DNA of 64,000 nucleotides from Ectopseudomonas alcaliphila (GTDB taxonomy: Bacteria; Pseudomonadota; Gammaproteobacteria; Pseudomonadales; Pseudomonadaceae), in NCBI RefSeq assembly GCF_900101755.1, contig NZ_FNAE01000001.1:682001-746000 (forward strand), written 5' to 3'. Made by a program: the position numbers and the translations under genes. Below, in pieces: positions 55,454 to 63,541 of this stretch. The notes beneath the pieces were generated by a model. The model ran no database searches and was not told the origin of the DNA. It worked only from the letters and a program-made list of their open reading frames with translations. The number at the start of each line of letters is the position of its first letter. Within the stretch, counting starts at the first letter, position 1.

Positions 55454-55924
55454 ATGCATATCCGGCACATAGCCACGGAAGAACTCGGACAGCTCCTGGG
55501 CCTGTACCAGCATCTTCATCCCCAGGACGAACCACTACCCGATCCAGAAGCGGTCGAGTCGATATGGCACGAACTGATGGCCAATCCCCGCTACCAGTAT
55601 CTCGGCGTCTTTCAAGAAAGTCGCCTGACCGCCAGTTGCACCCTGACCCTGGTCCCCAACCTGACCCATGGCTGCAAGCCGTATGGACTGATCGAAAATG
55701 TCGTCACGCATAGCGACTACCGTCAGCGCGGCCTTGGCAAGAAACTGCTGGCGCATGCGTTAGAGCGAGCCTGGGAGGCAGGTTGCTACAAGGTCATGCT
55801 AATGACCGGCCGCAAGGACGAAGCCACGCTGGGCTTCTATAAAGCCGCAGGTTTTGACCCGAACGACAAACAGGCCTTTGTCGCCAGGCCTACCCACAAG
55901 ACCCCGACGGTTACAACCTCGTAG
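55454..55924 (+). CDS. GNAT-family N-acetyltransferase
   Basis: A 156-residue acetyltransferase. Motif A for acetyl-CoA is IENVVTHSDYRQRGLGKKLL near residues 76-95, and LMTGRKDEATLGFYKAAGF near 116 is motif B. The substrate is unknown. The TAG stop at 55922 lies in a GTAGCCCGGAT repeat that starts at 55921. Confidence 0.88.
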   Translation: MHIRHIATEELGQLLGLYQHLHPQDEPLPDPEAVESIWHELMANPRYQYLGVFQESRLTASCTLTLVPNLTHGCKPYGLIENVVTHSDYRQRGLGKKLLAHALERAWEAGCYKVMLMTGRKDEATLGFYKAAGFDPNDKQAFVARPTHKTPTVTTS

Positions 55925-55980
55925 CCCGGATGCAATCCGGGGCATTCCGAGCGGTGGATCGGTAAAGCGTGATCCACCCT
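55921..55980. repeat. GTAGCCCGGAT half-element and GGTGGATC/GATCCACC dyad
   Basis: GTAGCCCGGATGCAATCCGG (55921-55940) supplies the stop of the acetyltransferase gene. GGTGGATC...GATCCACCCT follows at 55953-55980. Confidence 0.75.
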
Positions 55981-56015
55981 GCTTGTTACGCGGTGCGCAT
56001 CAATGAGCAGCGTCC

Positions 56016-57143
56016 CTACCTCAGGGTCGCGACCATCTGCGCCAGCACGGTCAACACATCCTGCCCCAGCTTCTGCGAGCGTGCGCCATTCCAGCCGGTG
56101 CGTGGCTGCGGGTTGTCGTCGTGGTCCTTGAACGGCATCTCGATGGTGAACGACAGGCAGTCGAAGGCCTGGCCGACGGCGTTGCAGGCCAGGGTCAGGT
56201 TGGCCTGACCCGGCTCGTCGCGCGGGTAGCCGAAACGGGTCTGGAACTCCGCACCGATGCCGACCAGGCGGCTGCGAAAGTCCTCTTCCAATGCAGCCAA
56301 ACGCGGGGTGTAGCCCGGATTGCCCTCACAGCCGGCGGTGAACACGTGGGGGATTTCTTCGTCGCCGTGGATGTCGAGGAACAGGTCGACGCCAAGACGC
56401 TGCATATGCTGCAGCACGAACAACACCTCAGGGCTGCGCTCGGAGCTGGCCGACTGCCAGGCGCGATTAAGATCCTGTCCGGCATGGTTGGTGCGCAGAT
56501 GACCGCGATAGGCGCCGTCCGGGTTCATGTTCGGCACCAGATAGAACTCGGCCTCGGCCAGCAGCGCGGTGATCTCGGCATCCTGCGGATTCTGCAGACG
56601 CTCGATCAGCCCCTCCATGAACCACTCGGCCATGTGCTCGCCGGGGTGCTGCTGGGCGATGATCCACAGCTTGAGCCGTGCGCCCGCCTGGCCGCCGATG
56701 CGCAGTAGCTGGATATCGCGCCCTTCCAGGCTTCTGCCACTGGCCACCAGTTCGGCACCGCGCTCGAGCGCCTTGGCGATCAAGCGCTCATGTCGCGCCC
56801 GTGGATAGGGCTCGAAATAGGCGAACCGCACGCACTCATGCTCGGCCTGCAATTCGAAATGCAATTGACCGTCCTCGAAACGGGTCGGCACGCGAAACCA
56901 GTCCAGCTGATCGTAGCTGGCCACGGCCTGGTAACCGTCCCAGGCGCGGTTATAGGCCGACTGCCCGGCATTGGTCAGGCTGAAGCCATAACGCTGACCA
57001 GGCTGCAGGCCATCGACCTGAAAGTGAAACCACTGGAAATGGTAGCTGTTGAGGTCCGGCCGCATGGCCAGCAGCACGCGCTGCGGGTCACTGGCATCGA
57101 TGACCTGGATGTTGCCACTGTCGAAATCCGCGCTGATCTTCAT
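56016..57143 (-). CDS. M14-family zinc carboxypeptidase
   Basis: A 375-residue protein with an N-terminal beta domain (about 1-120) of the kind found before M14 cytosolic carboxypeptidases, then the catalytic domain. Zinc ligands are in LWIIAQQHPGEHMAEWFMEG (HxxE) near 160 and the His of DLFLDIHGDEEIPHVF near 254. NMNPDGAYRGHLRTNHAG then QDLNRAW and SFTIEMPFKD (catalytic Glu) are typical. No signal peptide, so it is cytoplasmic. It removes C-terminal residues from an unknown peptide or glutamylated substrate. Confidence 0.9.
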   Translation of the reverse strand: MKISADFDSGNIQVIDASDPQRVLLAMRPDLNSYHFQWFHFQVDGLQPGQRYGFSLTNAGQSAYNRAWDGYQAVASYDQLDWFRVPTRFEDGQLHFELQAEHECVRFAYFEPYPRARHERLIAKALERGAELVASGRSLEGRDIQLLRIGGQAGARLKLWIIAQQHPGEHMAEWFMEGLIERLQNPQDAEITALLAEAEFYLVPNMNPDGAYRGHLRTNHAGQDLNRAWQSASSERSPEVLFVLQHMQRLGVDLFLDIHGDEEIPHVFTAGCEGNPGYTPRLAALEEDFRSRLVGIGAEFQTRFGYPRDEPGQANLTLACNAVGQAFDCLSFTIEMPFKDHDDNPQPRTGWNGARSQKLGQDVLTVLAQMVATLR

Positions 57144-57297
57144 GACTGCCTCGTAAGCGAAATCAGTGCTCAGGATTGCAGTTCATGGCGCGAGTGTGAA
57201 GTCGCACCGCGACAGACTGATCAACGACAGCGAACTATGGTGGTCAGGGTCAGCCTAACAGCCACTTGCCCTGTTTCTCGCTTACGGAGTCTCTGCC

Positions 57298-57834
57298 ATG
57301 CCCAGCCCGATCAACCTGTTTCACGCCACCACCGCCCTGCTCGCCCTCGCGCTGCTGGCAGGCTGCGCCGGGCGTGACCCCGACTCCACTGCACCGGAAA
57401 AACAGCCGCAGGCCGAACAACCCATCACCCAGACCGAGCAGGAGCAATTACGCCAGCAGGCCCAACGCGGTGATCTGGACAGCCAGTTCCAGCTCGGCAG
57501 CAGCTACTTCGTCGGCCAACCGGAGAAGAACCTCAAGCAGGCCGAATACTGGTGGAAGCAGGCCGCAGACAAGGGTCATGCCATGGCTGCGGTAAGCCTG
57601 GCCTACCTCTATACGGGGCGCGATGCGCCAGAGTTCGCCAACCAGCGCGACATGCTCAAGTACCTCAATCAGTCAGCCGCTGCAGGTAACCCCATGGCGC
57701 AGCATGTCCTCGGCAACCTCTACCGGCGCGGCGAAGGTGGCGTGTCGCGCGATCCCGACCAGGCCCAGCGCCTGTACCAGAGTGCCTGCCAGCAGAACTA
57801 CGAGCTGTCCTGCGCGGCGCTGGGTCGTCAGTAA
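57298..57834 (+). CDS. Sel1-repeat lipoprotein
   Basis: A 178-residue protein with a signal peptide and lipobox LLAGC (Cys22). The mature part has a short Pro/Gln/Glu linker, then about three Sel1-like repeats (LDSQFQLGSSYFVGQPEKNL, AMAAVSLAYLYTG, PMAQHVLGNLYRRGEGGVSR). Such lipoproteins act as protein-protein adaptors at the cell envelope. Confidence 0.85.
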   Translation: MPSPINLFHATTALLALALLAGCAGRDPDSTAPEKQPQAEQPITQTEQEQLRQQAQRGDLDSQFQLGSSYFVGQPEKNLKQAEYWWKQAADKGHAMAAVSLAYLYTGRDAPEFANQRDMLKYLNQSAAAGNPMAQHVLGNLYRRGEGGVSRDPDQAQRLYQSACQQNYELSCAALGRQ

Positions 57835-57858
57835 ATCGAGGTAGGTCGCGGCCCTGCA

Positions 57859-58281
57859 TCAGGGCTGCAGGTCGAAAAGGGCCTTGCCGCTTTGCATATC
57901 GCAAGGCGCCGAGAAGTGTTCGTGGAAGATCAGCCAGCGGCCGCCCTGGCGACGCAGGCACTGGGTCACGCGCATCCAGCAGCTCTCCATCTCGCCTTTG
58001 TCGTTGGTGCCGCCGCAGTGCAGCAGGTAGTGGGTCACGCCAAGATCACCTGCGGCGGTGAAGGTCGGCTCATGCGGCTCGAACATCCCCGGGCCGCTGC
58101 ACATCTCCATGCAGGCCTGCCAATGCGCCTGATACGCCGGGCGCCCCTGAAAGCGCAAGGGACCCACGGCATCGTAGGACACCACCTCTTCCACGTAGTG
58201 GCTCATGATGCGCGCCACGTCCTTGCTGCGGCAGGCTTCGGTCCAGCTGTTCAGTGCGTCTTGCAGTTCGTGCTGACTCAT
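57859..58281 (-). CDS. SnoaL/NTF2-like domain protein
   Basis: A 140-residue protein of the SnoaL-like fold: WTEACRSKDVARIMSHYVEE at the start, FQGRPAYQAHWQACME in the middle, and RWLIFHEHFSAPCD at the end. Usually such proteins are small hydrolase/isomerase-like or binding proteins of unclear role. It is last in a three-gene group with DUF899 and YciI-type genes. Confidence 0.82.
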   Translation of the reverse strand: MSQHELQDALNSWTEACRSKDVARIMSHYVEEVVSYDAVGPLRFQGRPAYQAHWQACMEMCSGPGMFEPHEPTFTAAGDLGVTHYLLHCGGTNDKGEMESCWMRVTQCLRRQGGRWLIFHEHFSAPCDMQSGKALFDLQP

Positions 58282-58302
58282 GTCGTTCTCCTTATCTGAG
58301 GT

Positions 58303-59085
58303 TCAGGCCTTGTGGGCACAGCAGTCGTGGCTGGGCGCGGCTTGCTCGTACTCGTCGTGCAGGCGCGTCCAGTTGAGCCCCTTGCCGTGCAGATCGGGCA
58401 TGCCATCCCAACCTTCGCCGCGGCCAAAAGGCGTGAAGTCGAGGAAATGGAAGCTGCTCATCAGCATCTCCAGCCCACGGCCATAACAGGAATAGGTGTG
58501 ATAGATCCGCCCACCGTCACGCAGGAACACGCTGACACCGGGCTGCTCGCCCTGGACGTGATAGGTCAGGCCCAGGCGCTCGAGCTCGTCCTTGTCGCGG
58601 TAGTTGTATTCGACCGGCGCGACCTGCTCGTCGGTGGTGGCGTGGTAGTCGTAGTTGAAGCGGCTGCCGTAGGAGCTGTACCAGGGCAGCGTCCAGCCCA
58701 TGCGTCGTTTAAAAGCTTCGAGATCGGCCAGCGGTGCGCGCGAGACCAGCACCAGATTGGTGTCACGCGCATGCAGGTGCGATTGATGGCCGATGTTGTC
58801 GACGAGACAGGAGCAGCCGTCGCAGCCCTCGCCGCGGTCCATGTGATACATGAAGTGGTAGACGATCAGTTGGCTACGGCCGTCGAACAACGCCTCCAGC
58901 CCGACCTCGCCCTGCGGCCCGTCGAAACGATAATCCTCCTCCACCAGCACCATGGGCAGCGCGCGGCGCGCACGGTTGAGCGCGTCGCGCTGGCGGGTCA
59001 GGGCCTTTTCCTGCTCGAGCAGCGCCTTGCGTGCTGCCAGCCACTGCTCGCGCGTGGCTACCTGGGGGATATAGCTGCGGTCCAT
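58303..59085 (-). CDS. DUF899 (thioredoxin-like) protein
   Basis: A 260-residue DUF899 protein with the family's conserved ALLEQEKALTRQRDALNRAR, YHFMYHMDRGEGCDGCSCLV near 94, SHLHARDTNLVLVSRAPLAD and GRGLEMLMSSFHFLDFTPFG. The CDGCSC segment replaces the CxxC of thioredoxins. Function is unproven. It lies between the YciI and SnoaL genes in the same direction. Confidence 0.88.
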   Translation of the reverse strand: MDRSYIPQVATREQWLAARKALLEQEKALTRQRDALNRARRALPMVLVEEDYRFDGPQGEVGLEALFDGRSQLIVYHFMYHMDRGEGCDGCSCLVDNIGHQSHLHARDTNLVLVSRAPLADLEAFKRRMGWTLPWYSSYGSRFNYDYHATTDEQVAPVEYNYRDKDELERLGLTYHVQGEQPGVSVFLRDGGRIYHTYSCYGRGLEMLMSSFHFLDFTPFGRGEGWDGMPDLHGKGLNWTRLHDEYEQAAPSHDCCAHKA

Positions 59086-59118
59086 ATCGGTTCTCCCTGT
59101 TGATCGAGCCTTGTCGGC

Positions 59119-59493
59119 TCAGTGCTGGCCGACCTGAAGTTGCGCCGGCTGGATATCCAGCTCGCGTACCGGGCGCACCTCCACGCAGCCGACACGGGCG
59201 GCAGGAATGTGGCCGGCGAGCTGGATGGCCTCGTTGAGATCGCGCGCCTCCACCAGATAGAAGCCGGCCAGTTGCTCCTTGGTTTCGGCGAAGGGGCCGT
59301 CGGTGATCGCCAACTTGCCGCCGCGCATGCGCACGATGGTGGCGGTCTGCACCGACTGCAACGCCTCGGCGGCGAGCATGCGCCCGCTCTCCTGCACACG
59401 CTGGGCGTAGGCGTGACACTCGCTGTCGTGCGGGCTGTCGGGGGAGCTGTGCAGCTCCTGTTCATTGGCGTAGACGAGGCAGAGGTATTTCAT
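59119..59493 (-). CDS. YciI-family (YCII-related) protein
   Basis: A 124-residue dimeric alpha/beta-barrel protein: MKYLCLVYANEQEL at the start, LAITDGPFAETKEQLAGFYL and VEARDLNEAIQLAGHIPAAR later, the DGPFAETKE pattern of YCII-related proteins often encoded near ECF sigma factors. No sigma factor gene is present here. ATG 59493 is the family start; the open frame beyond it is not coding. Confidence 0.85.
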   Translation of the reverse strand: MKYLCLVYANEQELHSSPDSPHDSECHAYAQRVQESGRMLAAEALQSVQTATIVRMRGGKLAITDGPFAETKEQLAGFYLVEARDLNEAIQLAGHIPAARVGCVEVRPVRELDIQPAQLQVGQH

Positions 59494-59588
59494 GGCGTGC
59501 TCCAGTTCCTTGGCGGTGGGTACTGGATAGTCGAACGCGGCGTACGCAGTTCGACATTGGCCGGAAAAACATCGTCGGAACCGACGAA

Positions 59589-59684
59589 CGGTAGGGTGCG
59601 CCGTGCGCACCGGCCTCTCCGTAGTCCTTGCGCACTGGCGATTAGAAGTCTGCCGACAACCTCGGTGCGCGCAGCGCACCCTAC
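59589..59684. repeat. GTAGGGTGCGC...GCGCACCCTAC palindrome
   Basis: An element with ends GTAGGGTGCGCCGTGCGCAC and GGTGCGCGCAGCGCACCCTA. Its last bases overlap and supply the TAG stop of the GntR gene that ends at 59681. Confidence 0.78.
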
Positions 59685-60400
59685 TCGGGCACTTCGACGC
59701 TGACGTGAATGGCGTCGTGACGCCAGAACTCCAGATCGCAGTCGATGATGCGCCCATGCTGGTCGCGGTTGACCCGGGTAATGCGCAGCGCCGGGCTGCC
59801 GGGCGCCACCTTGAGGCTGGCTGCGGCTTCGGCATGCAGGGCGGTGGGCACCATGTCGAAACGCACGCGACCATAGTGAATGCCATATTCACTGGCATAG
59901 AGGTCGGTCAGCGAGCGGGTCAGGTCGAAGTCGAGAATGCCGGGGAAGTAGGCCGGATTCAGGTAATGCTCGACATACAGCACCAGGCGCCCGTCGATGC
60001 GCCGCGCGCGACACACCTGATAGACGCTCGATAGCGCCGGTAGCTCCAGCACCTGGCAGATCTGTGCGCTGGCCGGCATCAGCCTGGCGCTCAGCACTTC
60101 GGTAGCCGGCACCCGCCCCTGCTCGGCCACCATGGCGTGGAAGTGGGTACGCACCAGGGGGTTGTAGGCCACCCGCTGTGGCGAAACGAACCAGCCACGA
60201 CGTTCCTCGCGATAGACCAGCCCTTGCGCCTCCAACTGGCCAAGGGCCTCACGCAGGGTGATGCGCGTGGTGTCGAACAACTCACTGAGCTTGCGCTCGG
60301 CCGGCAACTTGCTGCCGGAGGGCAACAGGCCCCGGTCGATCTGCTCCTGCAAGGCGCGGCAGATGATGGTGACGGCCCGTGGCGCTTCTTCGCGCATCAA
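59681..60400 (-). CDS. GntR-family regulator with UTRA domain (PhnF/HutC type)
   Basis: A 239-residue regulator: winged helix GSKLPAERKLSELFDTTRIT then LREALGQLEAQGLVYREER, followed by a UTRA ligand domain (VYQVCRARRIDGRLVLYVEH, then YLNPAYFPGIL). UTRA regulators sense small effectors such as phosphonates, histidine-pathway intermediates or sugar phosphates. It is divergent from the ABC-transporter operon at 60714. PhnF-like TCTAGACCA sites lie between them, so it is probably its repressor. Confidence 0.88.
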   Translation of the reverse strand: MMREEAPRAVTIICRALQEQIDRGLLPSGSKLPAERKLSELFDTTRITLREALGQLEAQGLVYREERRGWFVSPQRVAYNPLVRTHFHAMVAEQGRVPATEVLSARLMPASAQICQVLELPALSSVYQVCRARRIDGRLVLYVEHYLNPAYFPGILDFDLTRSLTDLYASEYGIHYGRVRFDMVPTALHAEAAASLKVAPGSPALRITRVNRDQHGRIIDCDLEFWRHDAIHVSVEVPE

Positions 60401-60412
60401 AATTTCCCCTTT

Positions 60413-60424
60413 TGGACTAGTCCA
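60413..60424. promoter_or_regulatory. Palindrome TGGACTAGTCCA before the GntR gene
   Basis: Perfect 12-base palindrome 13 bases upstream of the regulator start. A related GACTAGGCAGTCTAG dyad follows near 60469. Candidate autoregulatory operator. Confidence 0.5.
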
Positions 60425-60675
60425 GCCCCATCACAGGGCAAAAGTCACTCGCTCACACGGGTTACAAGACTAGGCAGTCTAGATGACTGATAGATGACAA
60501 CTCTGCTGCAAGCACGCTGCATGCCACCGTCATGCTCACTCACAGCCCAGCAAATCAGCCACTTATCCATGGTCTACGCTTGTGAAGCGCACCGGCCCGC
60601 TAGACCTAGACATCTGCCACTCGTGGCCGGACATAAAACTGTCATCGAAGGCGCTTAGATTGGCTCGGGTATTGC

Positions 60676-60687
60676 TGATCTAGACCA
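60676..60687. promoter_or_regulatory. PhnF-like operator TGATCTAGACCA before the ABC operon
   Basis: One base from a perfect TGGTCTAGACCA palindrome, 26 bases before the binding-protein start. It closely resembles the published PhnF site TGGTATAGACCA. A further CTAGACCTAGAC lies near 60600. The rest of the 313-base gap holds no gene. Confidence 0.6.
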
Positions 60688-60713
60688 ACACTCTCACTGC
60701 AAAGGAGTTTCCA

Positions 60714-61772
60714 ATGAAACAACTGCTGCTGGCTTCACTGATGGGCTCGGCCATCGCTCTGGCGACCTCCGCCATGGCCGAAGGCACCGACTTGCAGGCA
60801 CTGGAAAAGGCTGCACGCGCCGAAGGCGCGGTGAATAGCGTGGGTATGCCCGACAGCTGGGCCAACTGGAAAGACACCTGGGCGGATCTGACCAAGCTCT
60901 ACGGCCTCAAGCACCAGGACACCGACATGAGCTCGGCGCAGGAAATCGCCAAGTTCGCCGCCGAGAAGGAAAACGCCACCGCCGATATCGGTGACGTCGG
61001 CGCCGCCTTCGGCCCCATCGCCGTGCAGCAGGGCGTGACCCAGCCGTACAAGCCGAGCACCTGGGAGCAGATCCCGGACTGGGCCAAGGACCAGGACGGC
61101 CACTGGATGCTGGCCTACACCGGCACAATCGCCTTCATCGTCAACAAGCAACTGGTCAAGGACATCCCCCGTTCCTGGGCGGACCTCAAGACCGGTACCT
61201 ACAAGGTGGCTGCAGGTGACGTAAGCAGCGCAGCGCAAGCGGTAAACGGTGTGCTGGCCGCAGCCATCGCGCTGGGCGGCAACGAAAGCAACGTGCAACC
61301 CGCGCTGGACATGTATGCCGATCTGGCCAAACAGCGTCGCCTGCTGCTGGCCAACCCGACCATCCAGACCCTGGAAAAGGGTGAAGTGGAAGTCGGCATC
61401 GTCTGGGACTTCAACGGCCTGAGCTACCGCGACCAGATCGACCCCGAGCGCTTCGAGGTACTGATCCCGTCCGACGGTTCGGTGATCTCCGGCTACAGCA
61501 CCATCATCAACAAATGGGCGAAGAACCCCAACGCCGCCAAGCTGACCCGCGAATACATCCTCAGCGATGCCGGGCAGATCAACCTGGCCAAGGGTAACGC
61601 CCGTCCGATCCGCGCCGAGCACATCGACCTGCCGGCTGACGTACAGGCCAAGCTGCTGCCGCAGGAGCAATACGCCAAGGTTCAGCCGATCAAGGATGCC
61701 GCTGCCTGGGAAGCCACTTCCAAGGCCCTGCCGCGCCTGTGGCAGGAGCACGTGATCATCAATATGAATTGA
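60714..61772 (+). CDS. ABC transporter periplasmic binding protein (iron/polyamine/phosphonate class)
   Basis: A 352-residue exported protein; signal peptide MKQLLLASLMGSAIALATSA then MAEG. The mature part is of the extracellular-binding type used for iron, polyamines and 2-aminoethylphosphonate (IADIGDVGAAFGPIAVQQGV-like core, YTGTIAFIVNKQLV, PRSWADLK). CAAAGGAGTTTCC precedes ATG 60714. First gene of an operon with an AlkP-superfamily enzyme and two permeases. The ligand is not determined; context favours a phosphorus compound. Confidence 0.85.
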   Translation: MKQLLLASLMGSAIALATSAMAEGTDLQALEKAARAEGAVNSVGMPDSWANWKDTWADLTKLYGLKHQDTDMSSAQEIAKFAAEKENATADIGDVGAAFGPIAVQQGVTQPYKPSTWEQIPDWAKDQDGHWMLAYTGTIAFIVNKQLVKDIPRSWADLKTGTYKVAAGDVSSAAQAVNGVLAAAIALGGNESNVQPALDMYADLAKQRRLLLANPTIQTLEKGEVEVGIVWDFNGLSYRDQIDPERFEVLIPSDGSVISGYSTIINKWAKNPNAAKLTREYILSDAGQINLAKGNARPIRAEHIDLPADVQAKLLPQEQYAKVQPIKDAAAWEATSKALPRLWQEHVIINMN

Positions 61773-61781
61773 TGCCCGCCT

Positions 61782-61807
61782 CCCCTCTCCCGTTTACGGG
61801 AGAGGGG
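61782..61807. terminator. Strong stem-loop after the binding-protein gene
   Basis: CCCCTCTCCC-GTTTAC-GGGAGAGGGG, a perfect ten-base stem nine bases after the stop, without a T-run. It may stabilise the binding-protein mRNA end and lower expression of the downstream genes. A CCCGGATTGCATCCGGGTTA repeat piece follows at 61857. Confidence 0.6.
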
Positions 61808-61895
61808 CCGGGGGAGAGGGTGAGAGACGCCACGCCCTGCCAGATCTGAACGGAACCCGGATTGCATCCGGGTTACGAGCGAAAGAGAGAAACCG

Positions 61896-62702
61896 ATGAA
61901 ACACAACGTCATCCTGGTGGTACTGGATGGCCTGAGCTATCAGGTGGCCCAGCATGCGCTGGGCCACCTGTTGGCTTACTGCCAGGCCGGGCGCGCCGCG
62001 CTGTACAAGCTGGACTGCGCACTGCCGGCACTGTCCCGCCCGCTCTACGAATGCATCCTCACCGGCGTTGCGCCCATCGACAGCGGCATCGTGCACAACG
62101 ATGTGGTACGCCTGTCGAACCAGCGCAGCGTCTTTCATTACGCCCGTGATGCTGGCCTGACGACTGCCGCCGCGGCCTATCACTGGGTCAGCGAGTTGTA
62201 CAACCGCGCGCCCTTCCAGGCTGCCCGCGACCGCCATACCAGTGATGAGTCGCTACCGATCCAGCACGGCCACTTCTACTACGCCGACCATTACCCGGAT
62301 TCGCACCTGTTCGCCGATGCCGACAGCCTGCGCCAGCTTCACGCGCCGAACCTGCTGCTGGTGCACCCGATGAACATCGATGACGCCGGTCACAAGCACG
62401 GCCTCGACAGCTCGCAATACCGCAACGCCGCGCGCATGGCCGATGTGCTGCTGGCCGAATACATCCAGACCTGGCTCGACGCCGGTTACCAGATCCTGGT
62501 GACCGCCGACCACGGCATGAACAACGACCGCAGCCATAACGGCGTGCTGCCGGAAGAGCGCGAAGTGCCGCTGATCGTCCTCGGCAGCGCCTTCAGCCTC
62601 GACCCGGCCGCTCGCCCGCAACAGACCGAGCTATGCGGCACCATCTGCCAGTTGCTCGGCGCGGCCCACGACAAACCCTGGTGCAGGGAATTGCTTGCAT
62701 GA
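61896..62702 (+). CDS. Alkaline-phosphatase-superfamily phosphodiesterase/phosphonate hydrolase-like enzyme
   Basis: A 268-residue cytoplasmic protein of the nucleotide pyrophosphatase/AlkP superfamily: NVILVVLDGLSYQ (first metal Asp), ALPALSRPLYECILTGVAP (probable nucleophile region), HPMNIDDAGHKHG and ILVTADHGMNND (second and third metal ligands). No signal peptide, so it acts on imported substrate. Relatives include phosphonoacetate hydrolase and NPP-type diesterases; the reaction cannot be fixed. Its stop overlaps the permease start (ATGA). Confidence 0.85.
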   Translation: MKHNVILVVLDGLSYQVAQHALGHLLAYCQAGRAALYKLDCALPALSRPLYECILTGVAPIDSGIVHNDVVRLSNQRSVFHYARDAGLTTAAAAYHWVSELYNRAPFQAARDRHTSDESLPIQHGHFYYADHYPDSHLFADADSLRQLHAPNLLLVHPMNIDDAGHKHGLDSSQYRNAARMADVLLAEYIQTWLDAGYQILVTADHGMNNDRSHNGVLPEEREVPLIVLGSAFSLDPAARPQQTELCGTICQLLGAAHDKPWCRELLA

Positions 62703-63541
62703 AATCCACCATCTCCAGCAAGGGCTGGGCACTGCTGTGCCTGGTGCCCTTCGCCCTGTTCTTCTTCGCCTTCCAGATCGCGCCGCTGGCCTGGGTAGCG
62801 AGCAACAGCCTGAATACCGCCGAAGGTTGGGGCCTGGGCAATTTCCAGCAGGCCTTCTCCTCGGCCTTCTACCGCCAGGCCATGCGCCACAGCCTGGAAG
62901 TCGCTTTCTGGTCGAGCCTGTTCGGCATCGTCATCGCCATCATCGGCAGCTACTCGCTGCGCCAGGTCAGCAGCCGCCTGCGCGATTTCGTCATGGCCTT
63001 CTCCAACATGACCAGCAACTTCTCCGGGGTGCCGCTGGCCTTCGCCTTCATCATCCTGCTTGGCTTCAACGGCGCGCTGACCATCCTGCTCAAGCAGATG
63101 GGCGTGATCGAGGACTTCAACCTCTATTCCAAGACCGGCCTGATCGTCCTTTACACCTACTTCCAGATTCCCCTCGGCGTGTTGCTGCTCTACCCGGCCT
63201 TCGACGCCCTGCGCGAAGACTGGCGTGAGTCGGCCGAACTGCTCGGCGCCAACACCTGGCAGTTCTGGCGCCATATCGGCCTGCCGGTGCTGACACCGGC
63301 GCTGCTCGGTACCTTCGTCATCCTCCTGGCCAACGCCCTCGGCGCCTATGCCACGGTGTATGCGCTGACCACTGGCAACTTCAACATCCTGCCGATTCGT
63401 ATCGCGGCGATGGTCTCCGGCGACATCTTCCTCGACCCGAACATGGCCAGCGCGTTGGCGATGGTGCTGGTCGGCCTGATGACCCTGATCACCATCGTCC
63501 ACCAATGGCTGCTGCGCCGGAGCTACCATGTCACCCGCTGA
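62699..63541 (+). CDS. ABC transporter permease 1
   Basis: A 280-residue inner-membrane permease with six hydrophobic segments; EAA loop DWRESAELLGANTWQFWRHI near residues 177-196. It belongs to the PotB/ThiP/phosphonate-type permeases. ATG 62699 overlaps the preceding stop. It pairs with the permease that begins at 63528. Confidence 0.88.
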   Translation: MKSTISSKGWALLCLVPFALFFFAFQIAPLAWVASNSLNTAEGWGLGNFQQAFSSAFYRQAMRHSLEVAFWSSLFGIVIAIIGSYSLRQVSSRLRDFVMAFSNMTSNFSGVPLAFAFIILLGFNGALTILLKQMGVIEDFNLYSKTGLIVLYTYFQIPLGVLLLYPAFDALREDWRESAELLGANTWQFWRHIGLPVLTPALLGTFVILLANALGAYATVYALTTGNFNILPIRIAAMVSGDIFLDPNMASALAMVLVGLMTLITIVHQWLLRRSYHVTR